From assembly GCA_029202665.1 (NCBI GenBank), contig CP119326.1, positions 868,001-932,000 on the forward strand: a DNA stretch of 64,000 nucleotides, given 5' to 3'. Within the stretch, counting starts at the first letter, position 1. Each line of letters starts with the position of its first letter. The DNA is from Candidatus Brevundimonas colombiensis. Lineage in GTDB: Bacteria; Pseudomonadota; Alphaproteobacteria; Caulobacterales; Caulobacteraceae. The position numbers and the translations under genes were made by a program. The notes beneath the pieces are model-generated. The model was not told the origin of the DNA. It did no database searches and saw only the letters and a program-made list of their open reading frames with translations. Shown here in pieces: positions 8,014 to 16,820 of this stretch.

Positions 8014-8712
8014 TTAGGGCCGATTTCGTTCCCCGAACAGCGCCGTGCCAACCCGCACATGGGTCGCGCCGCAGCGAATGGCCGCCTCGTAATCGCCGCT
8101 CATCCCCATCGACAGGACCGACAGGCCGTTGCGTTCGGCCAGGGCGCGCAGAATCTCGAAATGCGGTTCCGCGTCCTGATCCGCTGGGGGAATGCACATC
8201 AGCCCCTCCACCGTCAGTCCGTAGGTTTCGCGCGCCGCCGCGATCAGGGCGTCGGCAGCGTCGGGCGACACGCCCGCCTTCTGTAGCTCTCCGCCGGTAT
8301 TGACCTGGATCAGGATGCGCGGCGATCGGCCCCGTCTGTGCGCCGCATCCGCCAGCGCGCGGGCCAGCTTTTCGCGGTCCAGGGTTTCGATCACGTCGAA
8401 CAGGGCCACGGCGTCCTCGGCCTTGTTGGTCTGCAGCGGCCCGATCAGACGCAGTTCCAGACCCGGCAGGTCGGCGATCCGGCCGGCCCAGCGGCCTTGC
8501 GCCTCCTGCACGCGGTTTTCCCCGAAGACGTGCTGACCGGTCGCCAGTATGGCGTCGATGGCTTCAGGACCCTGTGTCTTGGACACGGCGGTCAGGGTGA
8601 CGGCGGCGGGATCACGCCCCACGGCCCGGCAGGCGGCTGCGATCCGCGCCCGAACCTGCGCCACACGTTCGGCGATGGACGGCGGGACGGAAGCGGGAGA
8701 AGAAGGGGTCAT
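8014..8712 (-). CDS. yggS: YggS/PLPBP-family pyridoxal phosphate homeostasis protein
   Basis: This 232-residue single-domain fold-type-III PLP protein acts in vitamin B6 and amino-acid homeostasis and has no known catalytic reaction. The PLP lysine is K45 in AVSKTQ. FGENRVQEA, IGPLQTNK, SMGMSGDYEAAI and HVRVGTALFGER are all family signatures. The length is normal. Its ATG (8712-8710) overlaps the ATG of the divergent thiE-like gene, so the two share the four bases CATG. It is followed downstream by cenR on the same strand. Confidence 0.93.
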   Translation of the reverse strand: MTPSSPASVPPSIAERVAQVRARIAAACRAVGRDPAAVTLTAVSKTQGPEAIDAILATGQHVFGENRVQEAQGRWAGRIADLPGLELRLIGPLQTNKAEDAVALFDVIETLDREKLARALADAAHRRGRSPRILIQVNTGGELQKAGVSPDAADALIAAARETYGLTVEGLMCIPPADQDAEPHFEILRALAERNGLSVLSMGMSGDYEAAIRCGATHVRVGTALFGERNRP

Positions 8713-9370
8713 GATCCTGCCGGCCGGTTACAGCAACGATGCGCGAACGCTCTGGGACGTCGCGACCGCTCTAAACCGCGCCGCCGCCGCTGTCAGCCCG
8801 GCCGCCGTCGGTCTGCCGCCCCTGCTGTTCTTCACCGATCCCGCCCGCACCCTCCGTCCTTGGGAGACGACGGCCCGGCTGCCCGCCGGTTCGGCGGTCG
8901 TGTATCGCACGTTCGGGGCGGCGGACGCTGTCGAGACGGGATTGAAGGTTCGCGAGGCGGCGACGAAGGCCGGGGTCCGGCTTCTGGTCGGGCTGGACCT
9001 CGATCTGGCCCAGGCTGTGTCGGCGGACGGGCTGCATCTGCCTGAACGGGCGGCGGATCGCGCCTCGGCGATGCGCGCCGCCCGGCCCGACTGGCTGCTG
9101 ACCGCCGCCTGGCATGGCGGGGCGACGGCGACGGACGGTTTGGACGCCCTGGTGCTCTCGCCCGTCTTTCCCGCCGGCGGAACGTCGAGCTCGAAGCCGG
9201 CCTTGGGTGTCGGGTCGTTTCGCACAAAGGCGGCGCGGGCGCGCCTGCCGGTCTATGCGCTGGGAGGGATCACCCAAGCAAATGCCGGTCGGATCGTCGG
9301 CGCCTGCGGTCTGGCGGGCGTCGATGCGATCCAATCGGCGTTTGGCGACCCGCCGAGGATCAGAACTTGA
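8711..9370 (+). CDS. ThiE/TenI-like thiamine phosphate synthase-family protein
   Basis: The product has 219 residues and a TIM-barrel fold of the thiamine monophosphate synthase family. Recognisable parts are LLVGLDLDLAQAVSADGLHLPE (the strand and loop that hold pyrimidine), ALVLSPVFPAGGTSS (phosphate loop) and YALGGITQANA. The N-terminal region is divergent and no other thiamine genes are nearby, so this may be a TenI-like paralogue rather than the main ThiE. The ATG at 8711 has AAGGGG just upstream and shares CATG with the divergent yggS start. Its 3' end overlaps ntrZ tail to tail by 11 bases. Confidence 0.7.
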   Translation: MILPAGYSNDARTLWDVATALNRAAAAVSPAAVGLPPLLFFTDPARTLRPWETTARLPAGSAVVYRTFGAADAVETGLKVREAATKAGVRLLVGLDLDLAQAVSADGLHLPERAADRASAMRAARPDWLLTAAWHGGATATDGLDALVLSPVFPAGGTSSSKPALGVGSFRTKAARARLPVYALGGITQANAGRIVGACGLAGVDAIQSAFGDPPRIRT

Positions 9371-9740
9371 AGATGGTTTCCAGACGCACGCGCGGCTGGG
9401 TGCGGCTGTTGCTTTCGGGCTCGCGCCCCGGATCGGCGTCGACCGTCGCCACCGAAGCGGCGGCGCCGACACGCAGCCGGTCGTTCAGCCGATAGTAGGC
9501 GCCCGCCTCGACATCGCCCCAGTCGGTCTCGCGTCCGACAGGTTGATTCAGGTTGAAGTCCAGGCCCCAACGGCCACGATCATTCAGCCGAAGACCGCGA
9601 CGCTGGGGCGGCGGCGTATTGCGCTGGGCGGCCTGGGCTTCCGACAGCGAGACGGTGTTGGTGGTCTGGGCGAGCGCCGACGTCGACACGGCAAGCGCCG
9701 TCGTCGCCATCACCACAGCCAGGAAACCGCCGAACCGCAT
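9360..9740 (-). CDS. ntrZ: NtrZ-family periplasmic regulatory protein
   Basis: This 126-residue periplasmic protein carries a signal peptide ending in ALA near residue 24. The mature part contains RGLRLNDRGRWGLDFN, DWGDVEAGAYYRLNDRLRVG and the C-terminal RVRLETIFKF, the pattern of Caulobacter NtrZ, which restrains the phosphatase activity of the sensor kinase NtrY and so affects nitrogen and cell-cycle signalling. The ATG at 9740 is used; a TTG two codons upstream is less likely. NtrY and NtrX are not in this window, so its partner must be elsewhere. Confidence 0.75.
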   Translation of the reverse strand: MRFGGFLAVVMATTALAVSTSALAQTTNTVSLSEAQAAQRNTPPPQRRGLRLNDRGRWGLDFNLNQPVGRETDWGDVEAGAYYRLNDRLRVGAAASVATVDADPGREPESNSRTQPRVRLETIFKF

Positions 9741-10104
9741 AACCAAACCCTTTGAACCCCGCCAAGCGGCGACGTTTCAACCCCGGACTGACCTTATAGG
9801 GTCATGAACGCGGGGATTAGACACCGGGCGCCGCCCCGGTCAACGGAATGACCGCTTGATAACTAGGTTCCTCGTCATTGTTGTCGGCGCATGTGGCTCA
9901 AGCGTCACGGGATTTGGGCCGGTTTGGGTCGAATGACGCGTCTTTGTCGCAAAGGTCGCGCCATCGGACCGCGCCGGGTGCGACTTCGCCTTGTCATCGC
10001 CCCTTTTCACCGTGTTATAGAGCGGTGCAGTCGGCGTTTCATCACGCCGTGCGCCCGTGCGAGCGAGGGCTCCCACGTCCCTGAGTTTACGGAGACTTCT
10101 CTTG
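9741..10104. other. Divergent intergenic region between ntrZ and the DUF3576 gene
   Basis: This 364-base gap separates two genes that point away from each other. It holds a possible sigma-70-type promoter (TTGTCA at 9991-9996, TTATAG at 10015-10020, 18-base spacer) reading toward the lipoprotein gene, about 85 bases before its ATG. I see no convincing ORF, tRNA or terminator in the rest. Confidence 0.4.
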
Positions 10105-10569
10105 ATGAGCCTCAACAAGGCCCTGGTTCGCAACGTCGCGGTCGTGCTGGTGTCTGGCGTGGCCCTGGGCGCGTCGCTTTCGGCCTGCTCGAGCGTTCCC
10201 TTCGTCGGTGGCAAGAAGTCCGCGCCCAAGACGAACGCCCAGCAAGGCATCGGCGTCAACGCCTACCTGTGGCGCGCCTCGCTTGACACCCTCAGCTTCA
10301 TGCCGCTGCTGACCGCCGATCCGTGGGGCGGCGTCATCAACTACGACTGGTACATCAACCCCCAGACGCCGAACGAGCGCTTCAAGGCGACCGTCTTCAT
10401 CCTGGACACCCGTCTGCGCGCCGACGCGCTGAACGTCACGGTGACCAAGGAAGTGAAGGGCGCGGACGGTCAGTGGACCGCCGCCCCGGTCGCCGCCCAG
10501 ACCGAGGCCGATCTGGAAAACGCCATCCTGACCAAGGCGCGCCAGCTGAACCTCTCCAACGCAGGCTGA
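10105..10569 (+). CDS. DUF3576 family lipoprotein
   Basis: This is a 154-residue predicted outer-membrane or periplasmic lipoprotein. The signal peptide is followed by a lipobox LSAC with the acylated cysteine at C28. The mature part (GIGVNAYLWRASLDTLSFMPL, DPWGGVINYDWY, LRADALNVTV) matches the DUF3576 family, which is common in alphaproteobacteria and of unknown function. The start ATG at 10105 follows CGGAGA. Downstream are two hairpins and then leuS. Its closeness to leuS and lptE is conserved in relatives, but no functional link is shown. Confidence 0.85.
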   Translation: MSLNKALVRNVAVVLVSGVALGASLSACSSVPFVGGKKSAPKTNAQQGIGVNAYLWRASLDTLSFMPLLTADPWGGVINYDWYINPQTPNERFKATVFILDTRLRADALNVTVTKEVKGADGQWTAAPVAAQTEADLENAILTKARQLNLSNAG

Positions 10570-10590
10570 AAGCCCGCCTTGGATTTATTT

Positions 10591-10628
10591 AACGACGCCT
10601 GCGCCCCTCAGGCGACTTGAGCGTCGTT
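10591..10628. terminator. Long hairpin after the DUF3576 gene
   Basis: AACGACGC at 10591-10598 pairs with GCGTCGTT at 10621-10628, and inside it CGCCTG pairs with CAGGCG. It has no long T run, so it could be a weak terminator or an mRNA stabilising end. Confidence 0.4.
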
Positions 10629-10679
10629 GGATTCCGTTTCGTTTGTCCCGTCAGGACCAGCCGAAACGCATTATGTCTT

Positions 10680-10732
10680 GGGCGCTGTCGTCCTTCGGGC
10701 TAGTTGGGTCGGGAGGGCGTCAGCGCCCTTTT
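10680..10732 (+). promoter_or_regulatory. Possible attenuator in the leuS leader
   Basis: AGGGCG/CGCCCT with a TCAG tetraloop (10714-10729) is followed by TTTT, an intrinsic-terminator shape 18 bases before the leuS start. The 3' arm can alternatively pair as CAGCGCCC with GGGCGCTG at 10680-10687. No leucine-rich leader peptide is evident. Confidence 0.35.
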
Positions 10733-10749
10733 CGACTTTCAGGACGACC

Positions 10750-13329
10750 GTGGCCCGTTACGAACCCAAGACCGCCGAACCCCGCCAGCAGGCCCGTTGG
10801 GCCGAGGCGTCCGCATTCGTCACCAAGGACACCGGCCGTCCCAAATACTATGTGCTGGAGATGTTCCCCTATCCATCGGGCAACATCCACATGGGCCACG
10901 CCCGCAACTATGTGATGGGCGACGTGGTTGCGCGGTCGAAGCGCGCGCAAGGGTTCGATGTCCTGCACCCCATGGGCTGGGACGCCTTCGGCATGCCGGC
11001 CGAGAACGCGGCGATGGAACGGGGCATCCACCCCAAGGGCTGGACCTATTCCAACATCGCCGCCATGCGCGAGCAACTGAAGCTGCTGGGCCTGTCGCTG
11101 GACTGGTCGCGGGAATTCGCCACCTGCGACCCGGAATATTACGGCAAGCAGCAGGCCTGGTTCCTGGAGCTGTATCGGCGCGGTCTGGTCTATCGCAAGG
11201 ACGGGGTCGTCAACTGGGACCCGGTCGACAACACCGTCCTGGCCAATGAACAGGTCATCGACGGGCGCGGCTGGCGTTCCGGCGCCCTGGTCGAGAAGCG
11301 CAAGCTGAACCAGTGGTTCCTGCGCATCACCGACTATGCCGATGACCTGATCGACGGGCTGAAGACCCTGGATCGCTGGCCCGAGAAGGTCCGGCTGATG
11401 CAGGAGAATTGGATCGGCAAGTCCAAGGGCGCGACCCTGTGGTGGACCATCGCCGAGGCGCCGGCCTTCCTGCCCGCCTCGCCCGAGGGTCAGCCGAACC
11501 ACGGCCGAGACCCCATCGAGGTCTATACCACACGGCCAGATACCCTGTTCGGGGCCAGCTTCCTGGCCTTGGCCCCCGACCACCCGCTGACAAAGGCTAT
11601 CGCCGAACACCGGCCGGACGTGGCGGACTTCATCAAGGCCTGCGCCCAGACCGGCACCAGCGAGGCCGAGATCGAAAAGGCCGAAAAACTGGGGGTCGAT
11701 CTGGGGGTCCGCGTCCGCCATCCGTTCGACCCGGACAAGACCCTGCCCGTCTGGGCGGCCAATTTCGTGCTGTCGACCTATGGCTCGGGCGCCATCTTCG
11801 GCTGCCCCGCCCACGACCAGCGCGATCTGGATTTCGCTTGCAAATACGATTTGCCGGTAACGCCGGTGGTCAAGCCCGACGACGCCGAAACGGTCGAGAT
11901 CGGGACCGAGGCCTATGTCGGGCCCGGCCGGATCTTCAACTCCGGCTTCCTGGATGGGATGGACGTCGAGGCCGCCAAGGCCGCCGCCATCGCCAGGGTC
12001 GAGGCCGCCGGTCAGGGGCGCGCCGAAACCATCTATCGCCTGCGCGACTGGGGCGTTTCGCGCCAGCGCTATTGGGGTTGCCCGATCCCCATCATCCACT
12101 GCCCGTCGTGCGGTCCAGTGGAGGTTCCGGCCGACCAGTTGCCGGTCGTTCTGCCCGACGATGTGACCTTCGACGTGCCCGGCAATCCGCTGGATCGTCA
12201 TCCGACCTGGAAACACGTCAAATGCCCGTCATGCGGCGCGGACGCGACGCGCGAGACCGACACGCTCGACACCTTCGTCGACTCCAGCTGGTATTTCGCC
12301 CGCTTCACCGACCCGACCGCCGAGGCGCCGATCGACAAGGCCGCCGCCGACCGCTGGCTGGCGGTGGATCAATATATCGGCGGGGTCGAACACGCCGTGC
12401 TCCACCTGCTTTACGCCCGTTTCGTCACCCGGGCTCTGTCGGACGCCGGCATGTTGTCGGTGAAGGAGCCTTTCGCCGGCCTGTTCACCCAAGGCATGGT
12501 GGTTCACGAGACCTATCGCCGCACCGACGGCGCCTGGGTCGAACCGACCGACGTTTCGCTGACCAATGACAATGGCGTTCGCGCCGCCCGCCAGCTGTCG
12601 ACCGGCGACACCCTGATCATCGGCGACATCGAGAAGATGTCCAAGTCCAAGAAGAACGTCGTGGCTCCGGCCGAAATCCTGGAAAGCCACGGCGTGGACG
12701 CCGGCCGCCTGTTCGTCCTGTCCGACAGTCCGCCCGAGCGCGACGTGCAATGGACGCCCGGCGGGGTCGAGGGCGCCAGCCGCTTCGTCCAGCGCGCCTG
12801 GTCCCTGTTCGACGCCTACGACGCGGACTTCCCCGGTGAGGACAAGGCCAACGCCGATCTGGTGCGCGAGACGCACAAGGCCATCAAGGCCGTGTCCGAA
12901 GGCGTCGAAGGCTTCCGCTTCAACTCCGCCATCGCCAAGCTCTACGCCTTCGTCGCCGCTATCCGCGACGCCGGACAGGCGGGCGGCGACGCCAGGCGTC
13001 AGGCCCTGTCGGCCCTGGCCCGGCTGATCGCGCCCTTCACCCCGCACCTGGCCGAGGAAGCCTGGACCCGGCTGGGTGAGGACGGCATGGTTCTGGACGC
13101 GCCGTGGCCCGTGTGGGACGCTGCGCTGGCGGCCGACGACGAGGTGGTGCTTCCCATCCAGATCAACGGCAAGCGTCGAGCGGAAATCCGCGTGCCGCGC
13201 GGCATGGAGCCGGCCGAGGTCGAGGCGCTGGTTCTGGCCGACGACACCGTGCAGGCGCGTCTGGAGGGTCTGAGCGTGAAGAAGATCGTGGTGGTCAAGG
13301 ACCGCATCGTCAATCTGGTGGCCGGCTGA
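10750..13329 (+). CDS. leuS: Leucyl-tRNA synthetase
   Basis: This class Ia aminoacyl-tRNA synthetase charges tRNA-Leu. It has 859 residues, matching bacterial LeuRS. The HIGH-type motif is HMGH at residues 47-50 and KMSKS at 629-633; the CP1 editing domain lies between (TTRPDTLFGASFL near 258). The GTG at 10750 was chosen because the protein then begins ARYEPKTAEPRQQARW, as in homologues, and CAGGA precedes it; the frame continues upstream to a TTG at 10627 but that stretch contains the leader hairpins. It is followed with a one-base overlap by lptE, so leuS, lptE and holA are probably one transcript. Confidence 0.97.
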   Translation: MARYEPKTAEPRQQARWAEASAFVTKDTGRPKYYVLEMFPYPSGNIHMGHARNYVMGDVVARSKRAQGFDVLHPMGWDAFGMPAENAAMERGIHPKGWTYSNIAAMREQLKLLGLSLDWSREFATCDPEYYGKQQAWFLELYRRGLVYRKDGVVNWDPVDNTVLANEQVIDGRGWRSGALVEKRKLNQWFLRITDYADDLIDGLKTLDRWPEKVRLMQENWIGKSKGATLWWTIAEAPAFLPASPEGQPNHGRDPIEVYTTRPDTLFGASFLALAPDHPLTKAIAEHRPDVADFIKACAQTGTSEAEIEKAEKLGVDLGVRVRHPFDPDKTLPVWAANFVLSTYGSGAIFGCPAHDQRDLDFACKYDLPVTPVVKPDDAETVEIGTEAYVGPGRIFNSGFLDGMDVEAAKAAAIARVEAAGQGRAETIYRLRDWGVSRQRYWGCPIPIIHCPSCGPVEVPADQLPVVLPDDVTFDVPGNPLDRHPTWKHVKCPSCGADATRETDTLDTFVDSSWYFARFTDPTAEAPIDKAAADRWLAVDQYIGGVEHAVLHLLYARFVTRALSDAGMLSVKEPFAGLFTQGMVVHETYRRTDGAWVEPTDVSLTNDNGVRAARQLSTGDTLIIGDIEKMSKSKKNVVAPAEILESHGVDAGRLFVLSDSPPERDVQWTPGGVEGASRFVQRAWSLFDAYDADFPGEDKANADLVRETHKAIKAVSEGVEGFRFNSAIAKLYAFVAAIRDAGQAGGDARRQALSALARLIAPFTPHLAEEAWTRLGEDGMVLDAPWPVWDAALAADDEVVLPIQINGKRRAEIRVPRGMEPAEVEALVLADDTVQARLEGLSVKKIVVVKDRIVNLVAG

Positions 13330-13805
13330 TGCGTGTCGCGGCCGCTCTCGCTGTTCTGGCTTCGCTGGCCCTTTCGGCCTGTGGTTTCACGCCCCTGTAC
13401 GCCGAGCCGGCCGTGGGTTCGTCTTTGCGCCGTATCGCCGTCGCCACCCAGGACGACCGGCTGGGCTATCGTCTGCGTGAACAGTTGGAGGACGCCCTGG
13501 CCTGGGATCGCGCCGCCACGCCGCTTTATCGCCTGACCACACGGGTCGAGCAGAGCCGGCGCTCGCTGGGCCGCCGGATCGACGACACCGCCACCCGTTA
13601 CGAGCTGACGGTCAAGGCGACCTGGACCCTGACGCCGGCCTCGGGCGGCGCGCCGGTCACCGGGACAGAGACCGTAACAACCACCTATGCCGCCGCCGAC
13701 CAACCCTATGCAGCCATCGCCGCCCAGCAGGACGGCGAGGAGCGCGCCGCGTCGGAGCTGGCCCGTCTGATCCGGCTGGACCTCATGCAGGCCCTGGCGA
13801 ACTAA
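13329..13805 (+). CDS. lptE: LPS assembly lipoprotein LptE
   Basis: This 158-residue outer-membrane lipoprotein partners the LptD translocon for lipopolysaccharide export. The signal peptide and lipobox LSAC place the acylated cysteine at C18, followed by GFTPLYA, the typical LptE start. Sequence conservation is otherwise low, as expected. The ATG overlaps the leuS TGA by one base (TGATG), which implies translational coupling. The order leuS-lptE-holA is widespread in proteobacteria and supports the call. Confidence 0.88.
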   Translation: MRVAAALAVLASLALSACGFTPLYAEPAVGSSLRRIAVATQDDRLGYRLREQLEDALAWDRAATPLYRLTTRVEQSRRSLGRRIDDTATRYELTVKATWTLTPASGGAPVTGTETVTTTYAAADQPYAAIAAQQDGEERAASELARLIRLDLMQALAN

Positions 13806-13821
13806 TGATTCCGGCTAACCC

Positions 13822-14874
13822 GTGATCCTGGCCAAACGCCCAGAGATCGAACGCTTTCTGAAGGCGCCCGATCCGGCGATCCGGGCGGCGGTCATTCACG
13901 GCAAGGACCGGTCCGGCGTGGCTGAGCGGGCGACGACGCTGTGTCGAACGGTCACCCCCGACCTGAACGACCCCTTCAACGTCACTGTCCTGACCGACAG
14001 CGATATCGACAGCGACGAAACGCGCTTGGAAGAGGCCCTGACGGCCATGTCCCTGATGGGCGGACGGCGTCTGGTGCGCATCCGTCTGTCAACGCTGAAG
14101 CCCGGTGTGGACAAGGCCGTCGCCGCCGCGCTGAAGATCCATGCCCAAGGCGGCTATAATCCCGACGCCATGCTGGTGGTCGAGGCCGACCAGCTGGGTC
14201 GCGAATCGGCGCTGCGCAAGACGGCGGAAAAGGAAGACGGCGCGGTCGGCATCGTCTGCTACGAGGATGAGACCGGCGACGTGGCCCGCATGGTGCGCGA
14301 GGCGCTGGCCGCCGACAAGGTCGGGCTGACATCCGACGCCCTGGATCGTTTTGTCGGCCGCCTGCCCCGCGAACGCGGCCTGATGCGTCAGGAGATCGAG
14401 CGTCTGGCCCTGTTCATCGGCCCAGGCTCTGGCCGGACGCTGGATATGGATGCCCTGGAGCAGCATCTGGGGGTCGAACCCGACGCGTCCCTGTCCGATG
14501 CCGCGCTCCAGGCCTTCGGCGCCCGCCCTGCGCCTGCGCAGGCGGGGCTTAGGCGCGCCTTCGACGAGGGCGAATCCTCGGTCATGGCGGTGCGTTTCGC
14601 CGCCATGCATCTGGGGAAACTACGTCGAATCAATATCTTGCAGACCAACGGCGCCAACGCCAAGGAGGCCGCGAAGGCCGCCGGAGTCTTTTGGAAGCAG
14701 GAGGCGGAAATGCTTCGTCAGGCCCGGTCCTGGCGGCTGGAGGCGCTGGACGAGGTCATGGACAGCATCAACACCGCCGATGTCGCCACCAAGACGACAG
14801 GGATGCCCGACCAGCTGATCGCCGAACGTCTGCTGCTGGAGATCGCCAGCCGGGCTAGGCGTCTAGGGCTTTAG
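13822..14874 (+). CDS. holA: DNA polymerase III subunit delta
   Basis: This clamp-loader subunit opens the beta clamp. It has 350 residues, the normal length. The N-terminal AAVIHGKDRSGVAERA, the GGRRLVRI stretch near residue 78 and the C-terminal helical domain (FWKQEAEMLRQARSW) match HolA. It uses a GTG start at 13822, 16 bases after lptE. The three-gene leuS-lptE-holA arrangement is conserved in many bacteria. It ends four bases into a convergent small gene. Confidence 0.9.
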   Translation: MILAKRPEIERFLKAPDPAIRAAVIHGKDRSGVAERATTLCRTVTPDLNDPFNVTVLTDSDIDSDETRLEEALTAMSLMGGRRLVRIRLSTLKPGVDKAVAAALKIHAQGGYNPDAMLVVEADQLGRESALRKTAEKEDGAVGIVCYEDETGDVARMVREALAADKVGLTSDALDRFVGRLPRERGLMRQEIERLALFIGPGSGRTLDMDALEQHLGVEPDASLSDAALQAFGARPAPAQAGLRRAFDEGESSVMAVRFAAMHLGKLRRINILQTNGANAKEAAKAAGVFWKQEAEMLRQARSWRLEALDEVMDSINTADVATKTTGMPDQLIAERLLLEIASRARRLGL

Positions 14875-15053
14875 CCCCGTTTGGAGGCCTTGCGGAACGC
14901 CGGCTGAGCCATGGCGACGTTGCGCGCAGCGACAGTCTTTTCCTCGGCCTTGACGCCCACCTGGGCGTTGAAGCCGTGGCTCGCCTTGGCCTTTTTGGCG
15001 GCGAGCGCCTGTTTCAGTTTTTCGGCGGGAGTGGGTGCGTTCTGATCGGTCAT
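14871..15053 (-). CDS. Small basic protein of unknown function
   Basis: The product has 60 residues, is rich in Ala and Lys (AEKLKQALAAKKAKASHGFN) and carries no signal or membrane segment. The ATG is at 15053. It overlaps holA tail to tail by four bases and ends upstream of parB's 3' side. A small hypothetical gene occurs between holA and parB in Caulobacter, which supports it being real. The composition suggests a nucleic-acid-binding or disordered protein, without further evidence. Confidence 0.6.
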   Translation of the reverse strand: MTDQNAPTPAEKLKQALAAKKAKASHGFNAQVGVKAEEKTVAARNVAMAQPAFRKASKRG

Positions 15054-15078
15054 GCGCCCACCTTATCACATCCGGCCC

Positions 15079-15969
15079 TCAACCCCGCATCAGGCGTCGG
15101 CATAGATCGTCCAGCTGCTCCAGCGTACCATAGCGGATGGTCAGTTCGCCCTTGCCGTCACGGTCGGTCAGCTGGACGTTCAAGCCCAGGGCATCGGCCA
15201 GATCCTGCTGCAGTGCGATCACATCCGCCGATCCGCCGCCGTTCGGCTTGCTCGCGCCCGACCGGGCCTTGGGCGGCTTTGGCCCCTCGACCGCGCGCCG
15301 CGCCAGGGCTTCGGTCTCGCGCACGCTAAGGCCGTCGACGAAGGCGATATCGGCCAGCTGGCCGGGATCGGGGGTGTTGATCAGCGCCCTCGCATGACCC
15401 GCCGACAGCTTGCCCTCGCGCACATAGAACAGCACCCGCTCCGGCAGTTGGAGCAGGCGCATGGTGTTGGCCACATGACTGCGGCTCTTGCCGACCACGC
15501 CCGCCACCGCATCCTGGGTCCGACCGAACCGCTCCATGAGCACCCGATAGGCTTCAGCCTCTTCCAGAGGGTTCAGATCGGCGCGCTGTACGTTCTCGAC
15601 GATGGCGACTTCGAACACCTCGACGTCGTCCATCTCATGGACGACGATCGGCACTTCGGTCAGACGCGCGGCCTGCGAGGCGCGCCAACGGCGTTCGCCA
15701 GCGATGATCTGCCAGACGCCCTCCTCGCCCGGATGGGTGCGCACCAGAATCGGCTGAAGCACGCCCTTGTCGCGGATCGAGGCTGTCAGCTCCTCCAGGT
15801 CTTCCTGACGGAACACCTTGCGCGGCTGGTCCGGATTGGGTTTCAGGCTTTCGATGGGCGCGCGGCGCACCCCGGCGGGTGTAGGGGCGTCGGCGGCCAC
15901 CGGCGCTTCGGCGTTTTCGCCCATCAACGCCGACAGGCCGCGGCCCAGACCTCTGTGTCGTTCAGCCAA
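15079..15969 (-). CDS. parB: Chromosome-partitioning protein ParB
   Basis: This 296-residue CTP-dependent DNA clamp loads at parS and spreads to form the segregation complex. The N-terminal RGLGRGLSALMGE (ParA-contacting), the GERRWRA CTP-binding motif near residue 92, VENVQRADLNPLEEAEAY and the parS-reading helix-turn-helix (GVVGKSRSHVANTMRLLQLP) are all present. The start is a TTG at 15969, supported by GGAAG upstream; the next ATG would delete the conserved N-terminus. It follows parA by 29 bases on the same strand. Four parS-like sites lie 1-5 kb away. Confidence 0.96.
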   Translation of the reverse strand: MAERHRGLGRGLSALMGENAEAPVAADAPTPAGVRRAPIESLKPNPDQPRKVFRQEDLEELTASIRDKGVLQPILVRTHPGEEGVWQIIAGERRWRASQAARLTEVPIVVHEMDDVEVFEVAIVENVQRADLNPLEEAEAYRVLMERFGRTQDAVAGVVGKSRSHVANTMRLLQLPERVLFYVREGKLSAGHARALINTPDPGQLADIAFVDGLSVRETEALARRAVEGPKPPKARSGASKPNGGGSADVIALQQDLADALGLNVQLTDRDGKGELTIRYGTLEQLDDLCRRLMRG

Positions 15970-15998
15970 GATACTGCTTCCGTTTCTTATTCTAGGGT

Positions 15999-16820
15999 TC
16001 AGGCGGCCAGCTTCAGCCGCTGCCGTTCACGCTTCACGACCTCCCGCGCTAGGCGCAGATAGGCCTGGCTGCCGGCGCATTTCAGATCGTAGATCAGGGC
16101 CGGCTTGCCGAACGATGGCGCCTCGGCCACGCGGACATTGCGGGGTATGACGCTTTCGTAGACCTTGTCGCCGAAGTGGGCGCGGACATCGTTGGCCACC
16201 TGGCCCGACAGGGCGCTGCGGCGGTCGTACATGGTCAGGACCAGGCCCTGGATTTCCAGAGACGGGTTCAGGCTGTGCTTGACCATGTCGATGGTCCGCA
16301 TCAGCTGGCTCAAGCCCTCCAGTGCAAAGAACTCGCACTGCAGCGGCACCAGCACCGCATCCGCCGCCGCCATGGCGTTCAGCGTCAGAAGGTTCAGGGA
16401 CGGCGGACAGTCGATCAGCACATAGTCATACGCAGTAGGGCCGTCGTCGTGGGCCCTCAAGGCGTCGCGCAGGCGATAGGACCGACGGTCGGCCTGGCTC
16501 AGCTCGATCTCGACGCCCGACATATCTGCGTCGGCCGGCACGATCCAGAGGCCGGGGACTGTGGTCTGGACCGCCGCATCATCGATGGAACGTTGATCCA
16601 CGACCACGTCATAGATGGTCACCCGTCGTGTTTCACGTGGAACACCCAAGCCAGTGGAGGCATTGCCCTGCGGATCCATATCCACAATCAACACCCGCTC
16701 ACCTATGGCGGCCAAGGCGGTCCCAAGGTTGATGGCTGTCGTGGTCTTGCCCACGCCGCCCTTCTGATTGGAAACGGCCAGCACCCGTGCGGGCTGTTTG
16801 TTACGACCGGTTGCGGGCAC
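15999..16820 (-). CDS. parA: Chromosome-partitioning ATPase ParA
   Basis: This deviant-Walker ATPase forms the DNA-bound gradient that pulls ParB-parS complexes to the new pole. The P-loop KGGVGKT is at residues 20-26, DMDPQGN follows near 49, and the Walker B VLIDCPPSL lies mid-protein. I chose the GTG at 16820 because GGAG ends eight bases upstream; another in-frame GTG at 16829 has the same GGA directly abutting it. Either start lies inside the end of rsmG, an overlap of about 20 bases. The gene contains one parS-like site at 16629-16644. Confidence 0.95.
   Translation of the reverse strand: MPATGRNKQPARVLAVSNQKGGVGKTTTAINLGTALAAIGERVLIVDMDPQGNASTGLGVPRETRRVTIYDVVVDQRSIDDAAVQTTVPGLWIVPADADMSGVEIELSQADRRSYRLRDALRAHDDGPTAYDYVLIDCPPSLNLLTLNAMAAADAVLVPLQCEFFALEGLSQLMRTIDMVKHSLNPSLEIQGLVLTMYDRRSALSGQVANDVRAHFGDKVYESVIPRNVRVAEAPSFGKPALIYDLKCAGSQAYLRLAREVVKRERQRLKLAA
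16629..16644. promoter_or_regulatory. parS-like site 1 (inside parA)
   Basis: TGTTTCACGTGGAACA differs by one base from the palindromic parS consensus TGTTTCACGTGAAACA. It lies within parA, where it encodes V-P-R-E-T. Confidence 0.85.

Noticed and set aside
10674..10749. Leucine leader peptide before leuS
   Set aside because: The short frame after the ATG at 10674 has only two leucine codons early on and no run of them.
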